The notes under the pieces were generated by a model that saw only the letters and a program-made list of their open reading frames with translations, did not search any database and was not told where the DNA came from. DNA of 33,235 nucleotides from Actinomycetota bacterium (GTDB lineage Bacteria > Actinomycetota > Thermoleophilia > Miltoncostaeales > Miltoncostaeaceae). The stretch covers positions 1-33,235 of the forward strand of contig SXQZ01000113.1 of NCBI GenBank assembly GCA_005792725.1, read 5' to 3'. The first letter of the stretch is position 1. Each line of letters opens with the position of its first letter. A program made the translations under genes and the position numbers. Shown here piece by piece: positions 23,401 through 31,129 of this stretch.

Positions 23401-26400
23401 TAGGCATCCGTCACCGTGCCGGGCCCCAGTTGGGGGATGACCGTCCCGGCACCGGGTCCCGACGCCGACACGACGAGCGTCCAGGTGGTCCCCGTGCCCG
23501 TGACCTCGGCGGCCGACCACCCCGTGCTCGTGCCGGCGAACGATGTGATGTCGTTCGTGGCCAGACCCGTCACCGGCTTGGTGAAGACGATCACGTACGT
23601 GAGGGAGGTCGCGGTGGTCGGTGACGCGGATGTCGTCGTGAACGACACCACCGCCGGCGCGGCGGTGTCCACGCCCCACTGACGCGTTGCCGCCGCCGAG
23701 ACATTGCCGGCCGCATCGGTGGCCCGGACCCGGAAGGTATGACTCCCGTCGGCCAGCGACCCATAGGCGACCGGGCTCGTGCAGGGTGAATAGGTGCCGT
23801 CCCCGGCGGGCGTGTCGTGCCGGCACTCGGTGCCCGTTGGCGACCCCGATGCCGTGAAGCCCAGCGTCGCCGTCGTGGCATTCGTGGTCACACCGTCCGC
23901 AGGGCCCGAGGTGATGGCGACCGTCGGGGCCGTGCGGTCAATGGTGACGGCGATCGCAGGCGTTGCCGACGACGGACCCGCCACCGCGGCCCCGTTGACG
24001 ATGGCATCCTGGGCGATCGTTGCGACCACGGTGCCATCCACGGCGGCGGCATTGGAGACGGAGAAGGTGTACGGACCGGCACCCGACCCCGAGGGCGCCC
24101 CGATCACCCATGTGCCCGTCGCACCGCTGCCCCCGGAGACCGTGACATCGCCCCCCGTGAAGCCGGTGACCGACTCGGAGAATGTGACCGAGTACGCGAT
24201 GGTCGTACCGTTGGTGGGGCTGGCGGTGGTCGCGAGGAACGCGGTGATGCCGGGCGGTGCGCCGGGCGCGTACTCGAGCACCGGCCCGTTGGCGACCCCC
24301 GCCGGACCGGCGTTCCCATACTCATCGCTCACCGTGCCGGTCCCGAGCCGGGGCCGCACGTTGCCCGCCGTCGGGGATGCCGCGCTGATGGTGACCGTAC
24401 GCGTGTTCCCGGTGCCGGCGACCGATGCGATCGACCAGCCCGATCCGGCTGGGCTGCCGGGCGACGGATCGATGTCGAAGTCGGCGGCGGTGACACCGAT
24501 GACCGCCTCCGAGAAGACCACCGTGTAGGTGATACTCGTCGCCGAGGTCGGTGACGACGTCACGGTCGTGAACGACGTCACCGAGGGCCCCGTCAGGTCG
24601 ATGATGATCGTCACGGGCGTGCTGTAGCCAGGCCCCGTGAAGGGATCGGTCTGCTCCGCACGGGCCGTGTAGGTGCCGCCCGCAAGCGAGGGCGATGTGA
24701 CGGTGTAGGTCCCGCCGGCGCAGGGCGCGGTCGGGGTCTGCACCGGGCTGCCCGTGGCACTCGCGCCGGCGTAGATCCTGACCGTGACTGTGAGGACACC
24801 CTCGCAGGTGCCCGATACGGTGGGCGTGGCGTCACCACTGGTTGACCCATTCGCCGGGGAGTCAAGGGTCACGACGGGTGGGGGCAGGACCGCGAAGACC
24901 TGTGTGACGGGATCGGCGGCCGCGTAGGTGGAGTCGCCACCCTGGGTGGCCGTGAGGCTGCAGGTTCCGGTGGCGCCCGGGGTGACGGTCCACGCGCCGG
25001 ACGACCCGGCCACCGTGCAGATCCCCGGCGTATCCGACACCACGGTGACGGCGAGCGCGGACGGCGCGGACGAAGGGTTCACCGTGAACGCCCCGTCATC
25101 GAGCCGGCGATCGGGAATCGGGGAGAAGGTGATCGACTGCGATGTGCCGGCGCGGAAGGAGCGGATGTCGCCCAGGGCCGTTCCCGCGGCGTAGGTGGCC
25201 TTCACCCGGTAGTAGTAGGTGGTGCCCGCGGTCAGGGCGGACAGGGAGGTCGCGATGTCCGCCGGGAAGGTGGACGTCAGGCTGAGGTCGGGCGGGCTCG
25301 CCGTGCCGTCATCGTCCTTGATGCGAACCGTGGTCGTGCCACTCGCCAGACTCGCGCTCGTGCCCCAGATGAAATCGACGGCCGATGCCGTGCCATTGGC
25401 ATCCACCACGCCGTTGATCGTGGCCGTGGTACCCGTGATGCCGGTGGCCGACGCCGTGGTCGCCGTGGGCGTGCCCACCGGTTCGGGGGTGATGAACGAC
25501 AGGATCTCCCCCGTGGTCGCGGATGACCCCGACGGCGTCCCGATCGCGCGGAAGTAGTAGACGGTGCCGGTCGCGAGGCCGGTCAGGGACGCCGCGACCG
25601 CGGTGGGCGATGACCCGGTGACGGAACCCGGGGTGGCGGTGGCGGTCGTGGCACCCGTGAGCGACGGGCTCGTGCCGTACGCGAACGTGGCCACGGGGGA
25701 CGCGTTGTTGCCGTCAATCAAGCCGTTCAGCGTTGCCGACGCGCTGCCGGCGGACTGGGACACCGCGGTGGCGGGGCGCGTCTCCACCGAGGGATCGAGG
25801 GTCACCGTTGCCCCCGTGGCCGTGACCGCGCCCGATCCCGCGGTGCACGCGGCCGAGGAGCCCCCGGTCTGCACACTCTGGGCAGGGATCACCGACGCCG
25901 TGGCGCCGGTGATCCATAGGGCGCCCGACACGGCGTATGCGGAGTTCTGGTAGGCGACCGTGGACGACGTGCTGCATGGCACCCGCATGGTGTAGGTCAG
26001 CGTGGCAGCCGTGGCGGAACTCGCCGTGAAGGGACCGGTGAAGTGAAGCGGGGAGGCGGCCAGCGCCGCATCGGCGGCGAGGATCACGGGGTCGTCCACC
26101 GCACGCGTGCCGTTGACGTCCGTGATGCTCGCCGTGCCGCCCTTGAACAGCACGCCCGCCGCCGGGGTGTCCACGATCTCGTCGAGCACCGATGCGGTGG
26201 CCGACGACGAGGTCACACCCACCTGGTACGGCACCTCGACGTAGGTGGTTCCCATGGCGGAGTACGATGCGAGCCCGGTACTCCCCGTGAGCGCCTTCGT
26301 GATGGTCAGTGGATTGGCGATGGACGCGGGGCCCATGTTGGCAAGGGTCTGCGTGGCACCGCTCACCGCATTGGCGATGACCGAATGCTTGATCTGGGTT

Positions 26401-27314
26401 CCGGATGCGACCTGCGCCACCGGCATGATCGGCACATCTGCCACGGCAGAGGGCCCGACGATGCGGAACGTGTACGTCGCGATGTAGTCCTTGGCGCCGG
26501 CGGGCAGGCCACCCGCGTTCGCACTGGTCACGATGAGTTCGTCAGCAAGGGTGCGCTGGGTCGTGCCCCCGCGCCAGTTGGGCGCGGTCGTCCAGCTGTT
26601 CGCGTTCTGGAGCTCCCCGAACGTCACCGACGTCGACTCCAGGCGCAGCGCACGGGTGGGCCACGTGGACACCCCCGCGGGGGTGAGCCACACGATGCTG
26701 CCGTCGGGCGATCGCCCGGCCCCGATCGTGCCGGTCGCACCGAGTACCTTGATCTCCAGCGTCGCGCCCAACTGGCGCGACGCGCTCGACTGCAGATCGG
26801 TGACCTTGTTGGCCGACGCCTTGATGGTCTCCGCCACCTTGAGGAAGGTGAACTTGCAGCTGTAGAGCACGGAGGCGCCGGCAAGGGTGGGCTGCCGGTC
26901 GTACACCCGCAGCACATGGCTCTGGGCCGCGGCGGTCGGCTGCGTCGCCTTCAGGAGGAAGAAGGCGGTCTCGGAACTGCTCCCCCCGAGGGCGGCGATC
27001 TGCTGATCGCGGTCGGCCGGGTTGGCCAGGGATACGACCCCGCCGCCGAACGACTCGAGCGCAACCCAGACGTCGCTGCGCGCCCCGCCGGAGTTGGTGA
27101 CCTTGTAGGCCGCATAGGCCGCGTCAAGCCGGGGCGTGACCCCCGAATCGATGTAGAGCACCTTGCCGTGGGTCGCAGTGACCGTAAGGCTGTTCTGGGT
27201 GGATGAACCGTTGCAGGCGTCCGTGACCGCAGCGGAGGCCCCTGCGGGCCAGGCGACCAGCACGGCGAGCGCCCAAAGCGCGACGAGCACGCCCAGACGG
27301 GAGCGGCGGGTCAC
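20415..27314 (-). CDS. Giant secreted multidomain repeat protein
   Basis: About 2299 residues, Thr/Ser/Gly/Ala-rich, not a named family. A signal peptide ends near Ala28 (GASA/A). Approximate layout: 30-505 unclassified N-region; two fibronectin-III-like units (515-610, 612-715); four or five bacterial Ig-like units (716-1325), several of the type SPTSATSITYTVVFSEAV; a fibronectin-III domain (1326-1415); three ICH repeats (1436-1681); four Cys-bracketed repeats (1703-2147); and a C-terminal beta domain. No LPXTG motif or C-terminal membrane helix is seen, so it may be released or held noncovalently. Start is uncertain: GTG 27314 gives a standard signal peptide; GTG 27344 and TTG 27356 are in frame. 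No good ribosome site. Adhesin or matrix function is inference. Confidence 0.85.
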   Translation of the reverse strand: MTRRSRLGVLVALWALAVLVAWPAGASAAVTDACNGSSTQNSLTVTATHGKVLYIDSGVTPRLDAAYAAYKVTNSGGARSDVWVALESFGGGVVSLANPADRDQQIAALGGSSSETAFFLLKATQPTAAAQSHVLRVYDRQPTLAGASVLYSCKFTFLKVAETIKASANKVTDLQSSASRQLGATLEIKVLGATGTIGAGRSPDGSIVWLTPAGVSTWPTRALRLESTSVTFGELQNANSWTTAPNWRGGTTQRTLADELIVTSANAGGLPAGAKDYIATYTFRIVGPSAVADVPIMPVAQVASGTQIKHSVIANAVSGATQTLANMGPASIANPLTITKALTGSTGLASYSAMGTTYVEVPYQVGVTSSSATASVLDEIVDTPAAGVLFKGGTASITDVNGTRAVDDPVILAADAALAASPLHFTGPFTASSATAATLTYTMRVPCSTSSTVAYQNSAYAVSGALWITGATASVIPAQSVQTGGSSAACTAGSGAVTATGATVTLDPSVETRPATAVSQSAGSASATLNGLIDGNNASPVATFAYGTSPSLTGATTATATPGSVTGSSPTAVAASLTGLATGTVYYFRAIGTPSGSSATTGEILSFITPEPVGTPTATTASATGITGTTATINGVVDANGTASAVDFIWGTSASLASGTTTVRIKDDDGTASPPDLSLTSTFPADIATSLSALTAGTTYYYRVKATYAAGTALGDIRSFRAGTSQSITFSPIPDRRLDDGAFTVNPSSAPSALAVTVVSDTPGICTVAGSSGAWTVTPGATGTCSLTATQGGDSTYAAADPVTQVFAVLPPPVVTLDSPANGSTSGDATPTVSGTCEGVLTVTVRIYAGASATGSPVQTPTAPCAGGTYTVTSPSLAGGTYTARAEQTDPFTGPGYSTPVTIIIDLTGPSVTSFTTVTSSPTSATSITYTVVFSEAVIGVTAADFDIDPSPGSPAGSGWSIASVAGTGNTRTVTISAASPTAGNVRPRLGTGTVSDEYGNAGPAGVANGPVLEYAPGAPPGITAFLATTASPTNGTTIAYSVTFSESVTGFTGGDVTVSGGSGATGTWVIGAPSGSGAGPYTFSVSNAAAVDGTVVATIAQDAIVNGAAVAGPSSATPAIAVTIDRTAPTVAITSGPADGVTTNATTATLGFTASGSPTGTECRHDTPAGDGTYSPCTSPVAYGSLADGSHTFRVRATDAAGNVSAAATRQWGVDTAAPAVVSFTTTSASPTTATSLTYVIVFTKPVTGLATNDITSFAGTSTGWSAAEVTGTGTTWTLVVSASGPGAGTVIPQLGPGTVTDAYGNTGPVGAASGQPVTYQAVIVPGPPRRVAGAPGNGQVTVSWARPQNASASSIRSYTVTASPGGATCTAVTTTCVTTGLANGTPYTFTVTATGGGGTGPASDPSAPVTPAATGSAGGAPGGRTTDTGRPRPKVTICHVTSSATNPYVVITVDPDSIIKQGHDQHQDGRDIIPPFAYEEKGALIEYPGKNLTERGRALLVAGCRVEAASAVTPAFVPPAAPKKQKVTICHATSSPTNPYVEITIAPEAIVTQGHDQHQAGRDIIPPFSYEKDGVTTRYPGKNWDTGTQELLGNGCRPRRSDDRPLDDGPDAQVVVCHQDGGLRYVRLELAWRVAIEPHALSHAGDIVPPFRYLQDGRTVTYPGHNWDAPGRATFDAGCVAPPSPPGVSTPVEPVVPTTACVAPNEDGTFDAVLGYSNPNATSQVIPRGGGNAITGDAAAGAPVIVGQPESFGPGTRPVVVRVRGVGEDGTVTWTLVSGGSTRTATATISSSRCAEPDPTPQASVRVACVTSNPDGSYDARFGYQSNESSSFSLAAGPTNSVAIAGGAGGDRGQPTVFAPGVTDDAFTVRGVPGTRSVTWTILSGSTARTATAMRTSLPCPGENTPLGELAAPVGIFVTCVMPNADGTYDALFGYVNPNSAAIGVAIGAMNNVALAPGDPGGQGRGQPVLFMPGTMRNAFTVFGIPSSQVATWTLAFQGTRTAAANVGMPVRCVDAPPGPGDPKDPDDPEALVPTPPVGPSPTPATQQLGVYLMCVSRVTRGRYSATFGFINPGADPVSVPAGPSNTVSGGAGADRGQPTYFIPGQVDAAFTIMGIAAAARPAWTITLPNREAVTAQADPTAPQCAATRTDDEKPGLSIRVTTPPRVATRQRTTVTARLRNRQTRPTYDVVLTIPTPPLLSAPTRITSTPGAVCRPPAGSSAREAQVGGGSGPTTCRIAQLLPGAQMPVIRLTTTARRQGAASAVAAATGRSAASARLTAQDAAPLSVVGTGTPVTG
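20874..22208 (-). repeat. Four Cys-bracketed GQPxxFxPG repeats in the giant protein
   Basis: Residues 1703-1796, 1811-1902, 1922-2015 and 2057-2147. Each starts and ends with Cys about 92 residues apart. The first three share DGxxDAxxGY near the start (the fourth reads RGRYSATFGF); the last three share RGQPxxFxPG and an AFTVxGI-like segment in the middle; all have a WTxxxxG-like strand near the end. The pattern suggests a beta-sandwich closed by a disulfide. DNA copies have diverged, so the array is old. Confidence 0.75.
22272..23009 (-). repeat. Three ICH/GH..H/DIIPPF repeats in the giant protein
   Basis: Residues 1436-1506, about 1528-1598 and about 1616-1681. Units 1 and 2 read KVTICHxTSS, NPYV, QGHDQHQxGRDIIPPF, YPGKN and a closing Cys; unit 3 keeps VCH, a shortened HALSHAGDIVPPF and YPGHNW. 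Each has Cys near both ends and clustered His and Asp, which could bind metal. I know similar units from secreted bacterial proteins but no assigned function. Confidence 0.75.
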
Positions 27315-27450
27315 GGAGAGTGCAGCGTGGGCGATTCGCACGTGGAGGAGCAACAAGGTCGGTAGCGGGACGGCCGCACACGGTCAGGCACAGGTTATCG
27401 CGTTTTCGGTCCCATCGGGCCGAATCCGGTCCCAGCCCACCCGGCGCCCC

Positions 27451-27576
27451 CGGGCCACCGGGTCTTCCCTGCCGCCGGGCGACATCGGGTCCGCGCACAC
27501 CCGGCCCCCGGGCCACCGTGTCTTCCCTGCCGCCGGGCGACATCGGGCCCGCGCACACCCGGCCCCCGGGCCACCG
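27451..27576. repeat. 58-bp tandem repeat, two copies plus a fragment
   Basis: Copies at 27451-27508 and 27509-27566 differ at two positions; the first 10 bases recur at 27567-27576, and an imperfect tail precedes the first copy. Each junction carries GGCCCCCGGGCC or a near form, able to make a short hairpin. The unit is unrelated in sequence to the 54-bp array near metK but similar in build. Confidence 0.85.
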
Positions 27577-27596
27577 GCGCGCCCTCCGGCCGCGAC

Positions 27597-27602
27597 TACC
27601 CT
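27597..27602 (+). promoter_or_regulatory. -10 box of the CPBP protease gene, leaderless type
   Basis: TACCCT with six bases to the GTG at 27609. It lies 20 bases after the end of the 58-bp repeat array. Confidence 0.55.
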
Positions 27603-27608
27603 GCAGGG

Positions 27609-28319
27609 GTGAGCGAGGACCTCCCGACGCGGGCCTTCGCGCCCGGCGCGGCGTGGCGTATCGCGTGGCCCATCGCCGTGGTGGCCATTGGCGTGGCGGT
27701 GCTCGTGCTGGCGGCAACCGTCGGGGAGGCCTTCCATGCCTCCCCGACGACGGCCACGGCCATCGCCGCGTTCACGGGCAGCGGGGCCATCATGGGTGCC
27801 GGACTCCTCCTCGTGCGGTCGCTCCCCCCGGCCCAGCGCCGGGTGACCCTCGCGACCAAGGGCCGCATGTGGCCGGGCGTGGGCCTGGGCATCCTGATCG
27901 GGCTGGGCTGCGTCATCGGTTCGGGCCTGGTGATCGCCACCGGCACCGGAATCGACCCATCCGCCAAGCGGGCCCTCGACGACCTCGACCTGTCCGTGGG
28001 GGTCACGTGGTGGCAGATCGCCCTCACCACGTGCGCGCTCGTGATCTTCGCCCCCGTCGGTGAGGAGTTGCTCTTCCGGGGGCTGGAGTTGCGCGGGCTC
28101 GTGCGCCTGATGCCGTTCGCGTGGGCCGCGCCGCTGACCGGGGTCGTCTTCACCGCGGCCCACCTCGATGCGTACCTCGTGTGGCCGCGCGCCGTCGCGC
28201 TGGTGCTGGTGGGCTGGGTCCTTGCCTGGACCTACCGGCGGCGCGGCCTGCTGGGAACCGTCGTCGCCCACGGCACCGTCAACGCCGTGGCGGCGGTCGC
28301 CCTGATGGTGCAGTCGTGA
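27609..28319 (+). CDS. CPBP-family intramembrane metalloprotease (CAAX-like)
   Basis: A 236-residue membrane protein with several hydrophobic segments. The family motifs are present: EELLFRG with Glu152, Glu153 and Arg157, then His near 184 (FTAAHLDAY) and His near 221 (VVAHGTVNAV), expected to form the metal site within the membrane. Relatives are CAAX prenyl proteases and bacterial proteins linked to bacteriocin immunity or to protein maturation; the substrate here is unknown. The GTG at 27609 follows a TACCCT box by six bases. It diverges from the giant secreted protein, but a working link is only a guess. Confidence 0.9.
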   Translation: MSEDLPTRAFAPGAAWRIAWPIAVVAIGVAVLVLAATVGEAFHASPTTATAIAAFTGSGAIMGAGLLLVRSLPPAQRRVTLATKGRMWPGVGLGILIGLGCVIGSGLVIATGTGIDPSAKRALDDLDLSVGVTWWQIALTTCALVIFAPVGEELLFRGLELRGLVRLMPFAWAAPLTGVVFTAAHLDAYLVWPRAVALVLVGWVLAWTYRRRGLLGTVVAHGTVNAVAAVALMVQS

Positions 28320-28325
28320 TCCGGC

Positions 28326-28341
28326 CGTGGGTGCACCCACG
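28326..28341. repeat. 16-bp perfect palindrome after the CPBP gene
   Basis: CGTGGGTGCACCCACG reads the same on both strands and begins seven bases after the CPBP stop. It could form a tight hairpin in RNA or serve as a protein site. Its position suggests a role at the transcript end. Confidence 0.5.
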
Positions 28342-28439
28342 CGTATGGGGCCTGCGCGCTCCGGGGCGCGGATGGCCCGCCCCCCGTGCACCGATTCACG
28401 TCCCCGATCCCCCGTGCGTTCGACGCGCCGGGGAACGCA

Positions 28440-28465
28440 CGAGGGCGGCCTGACGGCCGCCCTCG
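28440..28465. terminator. Bidirectional terminator hairpin
   Basis: CGAGGGCGGCC and GGCCGCCCTCG form an 11-bp perfect stem with loop TGAC, between the convergent CPBP and icd genes. It starts 27 bases past the icd stop. No T tract. The strongest terminator-like structure in this gap. Confidence 0.7.
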
Positions 28466-28492
28466 CAGTACGCACTCACATGGTCGGGGGGG

Positions 28493-29962
28493 TCAGTCCT
28501 CACCCTGCGCCTTGGTGAAGCCGTCCTCGCCCTCGAAGCGCTGCAGCTTCTCGACATGGGCCCACATGTGCTCGGCGGCAACGGCCTGCAGCAGGTCGAT
28601 CAACTGGGCGTCGGAGAGCTCGCCGGCGTCGTCACGGAGCATGAAGCGGGCACGCCAGGCGTCCACGGTGTCGGTCATCACGTCGTTCGGCGGGTACAGC
28701 ATGGTGCCGCGCGAATCGACCATCTTCAGGTAGAGGTCGCGACCCTCGCAGATCCTCTCCAGGCTCTGGCCGATGCTGATCTTGTCGCTGGCCGACTCGA
28801 TGAAGATGTCCACGCCGCACACCTGGCGGCTCGTGACCTTGACGAAGTCCGGGGCGTCTCCCAGCTGCGGCAGCTTGATCGGCGCGTACTCGCGCACCGT
28901 CCACGCGGTGGGCTTCCTGCCGAGGTTCTTGATGATCTCGTTGGTGTAGCCGATCGTGCCGCCCTGGCGCTCGTCGCCGACGACGTCGCGGGTCATCACC
29001 TTGCCCTCCTCGAGGGTGGTGATGACAGCGTTCTCGACGAGGGAGGCCTCGTCGAACAGGCCCAGGTGGCGGAGCATCATGACGCCCGAGAGGATCATCG
29101 CGGTGGGGTTGATGACGTCCCTGCCCGCGTACTTCGGTGCGGAGCCGTGTACGGCCTCCGCGATGAAGACCTCGTTGCCGATGTTGGCCGACGGGGCGAA
29201 GCCCAGGCCACCGATGAGGGCCGACGAGAGGTCCGAGAGGATGTCGCCGTTCATGTTGGTGGTGACCAGCACGCTGTACTGCTCGGGCAGCTTGACCAGC
29301 TGGTGGGCGGCGTTGTCGACGATGACATGCCACGACTCGATGTCGTCATACTCGGGGGCGACCTGCTCGAACACGCTCTTCAGCGTGCCCTCGGTCATCT
29401 TCATGATGTTGGCCTTCGACATGGCCACGACGCTCTCCCGGCCCTCGGCGCGGGCGAGCTCGAAGGCTAGGCGCACGATCTTCTCGGTGCCCTTGCGGGA
29501 GATGAGCTTGAGCCCCTGGGCGACACCCGGGGTGAGCATGTACTCGATGCCCGCGTAGAGGTCCTCCACGTTCTCCCGGACCACGACGAGGTCGATGCCG
29601 CGGCCGGAGTAGGGGGTCTTCACGCCCGGGTACTCACGGGCCGGGCGGATGTTGCCGTACGTCTCGAACAGCTTGCGCAGGGTGACGTTGGCGCTCTTCT
29701 CGCCGTACCCCACCGGCGTGCCGAGCGGACCCTTCATGACGACGCGCGTCTTGCGGATCGAGTCAATGGTGTCCTGACGCACCCCCGAGGCCTGCCCCTC
29801 GAGGAAGACCCGCTCGCCGGCGTGGCGCTCCTCCCACTCGATGGGAGCGCCGGTGGCCTCGATGATACGAACCGCCGAGTCCACGACCTCCGGGCCGATT
29901 CCGTCACCCGGGATGAGGGTGACGAGCGTCTTGCCCGACTCGGTTACGTGAAATGTGCCCAA
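28493..29962 (-). CDS. icd: Isocitrate dehydrogenase, long Thermus-type
   Basis: A 489-residue TCA-cycle enzyme that oxidises isocitrate to 2-oxoglutarate. The core has LIPGDGIGPEV, SANVTLRKLFETYGNIRP, RGIDLVVVRENVEDLYAGIE, NAAHQLVK, NMNGDILSDL and GSAPKYAG. A C-terminal extension of about 140 residues ends GFTKAQGED, an ending I recall from the Thermus thermophilus enzyme. Cofactor choice (NADP or NAD) is not settled from sequence. The start is uncertain: TTG 29962 with AGAGG six bases upstream is preferred over an ATG at 30010, as the family begins near KTLVTLIPGDG. It faces the CPBP gene across a hairpin and diverges from the glyoxalase-like gene. Confidence 0.95.
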   Translation of the reverse strand: MGTFHVTESGKTLVTLIPGDGIGPEVVDSAVRIIEATGAPIEWEERHAGERVFLEGQASGVRQDTIDSIRKTRVVMKGPLGTPVGYGEKSANVTLRKLFETYGNIRPAREYPGVKTPYSGRGIDLVVVRENVEDLYAGIEYMLTPGVAQGLKLISRKGTEKIVRLAFELARAEGRESVVAMSKANIMKMTEGTLKSVFEQVAPEYDDIESWHVIVDNAAHQLVKLPEQYSVLVTTNMNGDILSDLSSALIGGLGFAPSANIGNEVFIAEAVHGSAPKYAGRDVINPTAMILSGVMMLRHLGLFDEASLVENAVITTLEEGKVMTRDVVGDERQGGTIGYTNEIIKNLGRKPTAWTVREYAPIKLPQLGDAPDFVKVTSRQVCGVDIFIESASDKISIGQSLERICEGRDLYLKMVDSRGTMLYPPNDVMTDTVDAWRARFMLRDDAGELSDAQLIDLLQAVAAEHMWAHVEKLQRFEGEDGFTKAQGED

Positions 29963-30049
29963 GGTATGCCTCTCGTCGTCGTCCTGATGGCGCCGATGCG
30001 CCCGTCTCATGCGCCGGGCCGGCCCGAGGACCGACCCGAAACCCGCGAC

Positions 30050-30055
30050 AGAGTA
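30050..30055 (-). promoter_or_regulatory. Candidate -10 box of icd
   Basis: TACTCT on the minus strand, giving a leader of about 80 bases to the TTG at 29962. No -35 consensus is seen. Confidence 0.35.
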
Positions 30056-30101
30056 CCGACCGCGTCCGTCCCGATGCCCACCGTTCGGTAACCCCCGGGA
30101 C

Positions 30102-30107
30102 TACGGT
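30102..30107 (+). promoter_or_regulatory. -10 box of the glyoxalase-like gene, leaderless type
   Basis: TACGGT with seven bases to the GTG at 30115 and no ribosome site. Confidence 0.5.
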
Positions 30108-30114
30108 GCCGCCC

Positions 30115-30705
30115 GTGCCCCAACTCGACCATGTCATCTGGGCCGTCCCCGCCATCGCACCGGCCGCCGAGGCCCTGCGGCGCGACCACGGCCTGATCAC
30201 GCTGCCGGGCGGGGTGCACCCGGCGTGGGGCACGCGCAACGCCATCGTGCCTCTTGCCGGCGCCTACCTGGAGCTGGTGGAGGTGGCCGACCCCGAGGCG
30301 CCCCGGGTGGGGTTCACGCGCCGCGTGGCCGAGGTTGCGGCGGCGGGCGGGGGGCTGGCCCTGTGGTGCGCGCGGGTGGACGACATCCAGCGCGAGGCCG
30401 CGGCACGCGGCTACGCCGTCGTGCCGGGGATACGTGAGAATGCGGACGGAACGGTGCTCTCGTGGCAGGTGGCGGGGATGCCCGCGGCCTGCGCGACGCC
30501 GGTGCTGCCGTTCCTCATCCAGTGGGACGACCCCTCCGCGATGCCGGGCGTGATGGCGGTGGAGCACCCGTGCGGGAGGATCGGCCGCGTGCATCTGGAC
30601 GTCGGGCGCAGTGGCCTTGAGGGCCTGCACATCACGGCCGGCGACGCGGAGATCCTGGTGACGGGAGGCGTCAGCCCCCCAGGCGCGCCTTCACCTTCGC
30701 GCTGA
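30115..30705 (+). CDS. Glyoxalase-like (VOC superfamily) protein
   Basis: A 196-residue protein opening with PQLDHVIWAVP and continuing with LPGGVHPAWGTRNAIVPL and AYLELVEVADP, which together match glyoxalase-like domains of the VOC fold (PF13468-like). The second half holds a GRIGRVHLDVGRSG module. His6 and the Glu of YLEL are possible metal ligands. The substrate is unknown. The GTG at 30115 follows TACGGT by seven bases; the open frame reaches 29953 without support. Its last 35 bases overlap the convergent yqeY gene. Confidence 0.85.
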   Translation: MPQLDHVIWAVPAIAPAAEALRRDHGLITLPGGVHPAWGTRNAIVPLAGAYLELVEVADPEAPRVGFTRRVAEVAAAGGGLALWCARVDDIQREAAARGYAVVPGIRENADGTVLSWQVAGMPAACATPVLPFLIQWDDPSAMPGVMAVEHPCGRIGRVHLDVGRSGLEGLHITAGDAEILVTGGVSPPGAPSPSR

Positions 30706-31117
30706 CGGTGCCGCCCTCGGCCTGACCCGCGGTACGGGCCATGACAGCCTTGATGACCGTGCCCATGTCCTTCATCGATGCGGCACCGGTCGCGGCGACG
30801 GCCTCGTCGATGATGGCGTCGAGTTGGGCCTCGTCCATCTCGGGCGGGAGATAGACCGCCAGGATCCGCAGCTCGGCCTCCTCCTTGGCCGCGAGGTCCT
30901 CGCGGCCCGCGGCGCGGAACTGCTCGATGCTCTCCCGGTGCTGCTTGGCGATGGACCGCACCACGCGGATCCCGTCCGGCTCATCGAGGTCGGCCTGCTT
31001 CTCGATTCGCGCGTTCCTGACCGCAGACAGCGCGCGGCGGATGACCCCGAGGGTCTCCTTCTCCCCGGCCCGCATCGCCGTCTTCATGTCGTCGGTGAGG
31101 CGCTGTTCCAGACTCAT
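30671..31117 (-). CDS. yqeY: GatB/YqeY domain protein
   Basis: A 148-residue protein of the YqeY family, homologous to the tRNA-binding tail domain of GatB. It begins MSLEQRLTDDMKTAMRAGEKETLGVIRRALSAV and has LAVYLPPEMDEAQLDAIIDEAV and MKDMGTVIKAVMARTAGQAEGGTVSAKVK, all typical. Its cell role is not established. It begins 12 bases after the gcvH stop on the same strand and overlaps the glyoxalase-like gene tail to tail. Confidence 0.92.
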   Translation of the reverse strand: MSLEQRLTDDMKTAMRAGEKETLGVIRRALSAVRNARIEKQADLDEPDGIRVVRSIAKQHRESIEQFRAAGREDLAAKEEAELRILAVYLPPEMDEAQLDAIIDEAVAATGAASMKDMGTVIKAVMARTAGQAEGGTVSAKVKARLGG

Positions 31118-31129
31118 GCGGGCCGGCCC

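Larger units (their letters stand above)
27315..27608. other. Divergent intergenic region between the giant gene and the CPBP gene
   Basis: Just under 300 bases hold the upstream sequences of both genes. Seen here are a candidate minus-strand -10 (TAACCT, 27392-27397) for the giant gene, a 58-bp tandem repeat (27451-27576) and the TACCCT box for the CPBP gene. The left part may be coding if the giant protein starts at 27344 or 27356. No RNA gene was recognised. Confidence 0.5.

Noticed and set aside
23794-24554. Val/Ala-rich plus-strand open frames over the giant gene
   Set aside because: They are antisense to Ig-like repeats of the giant protein and merely mirror its Thr/Gly/Ala codons. No start signal.
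26043-27206. A 387-residue plus-strand frame
   Set aside because: Antisense to the N-terminal region of the giant protein; Arg/Gly/His-rich with no recognisable motif.
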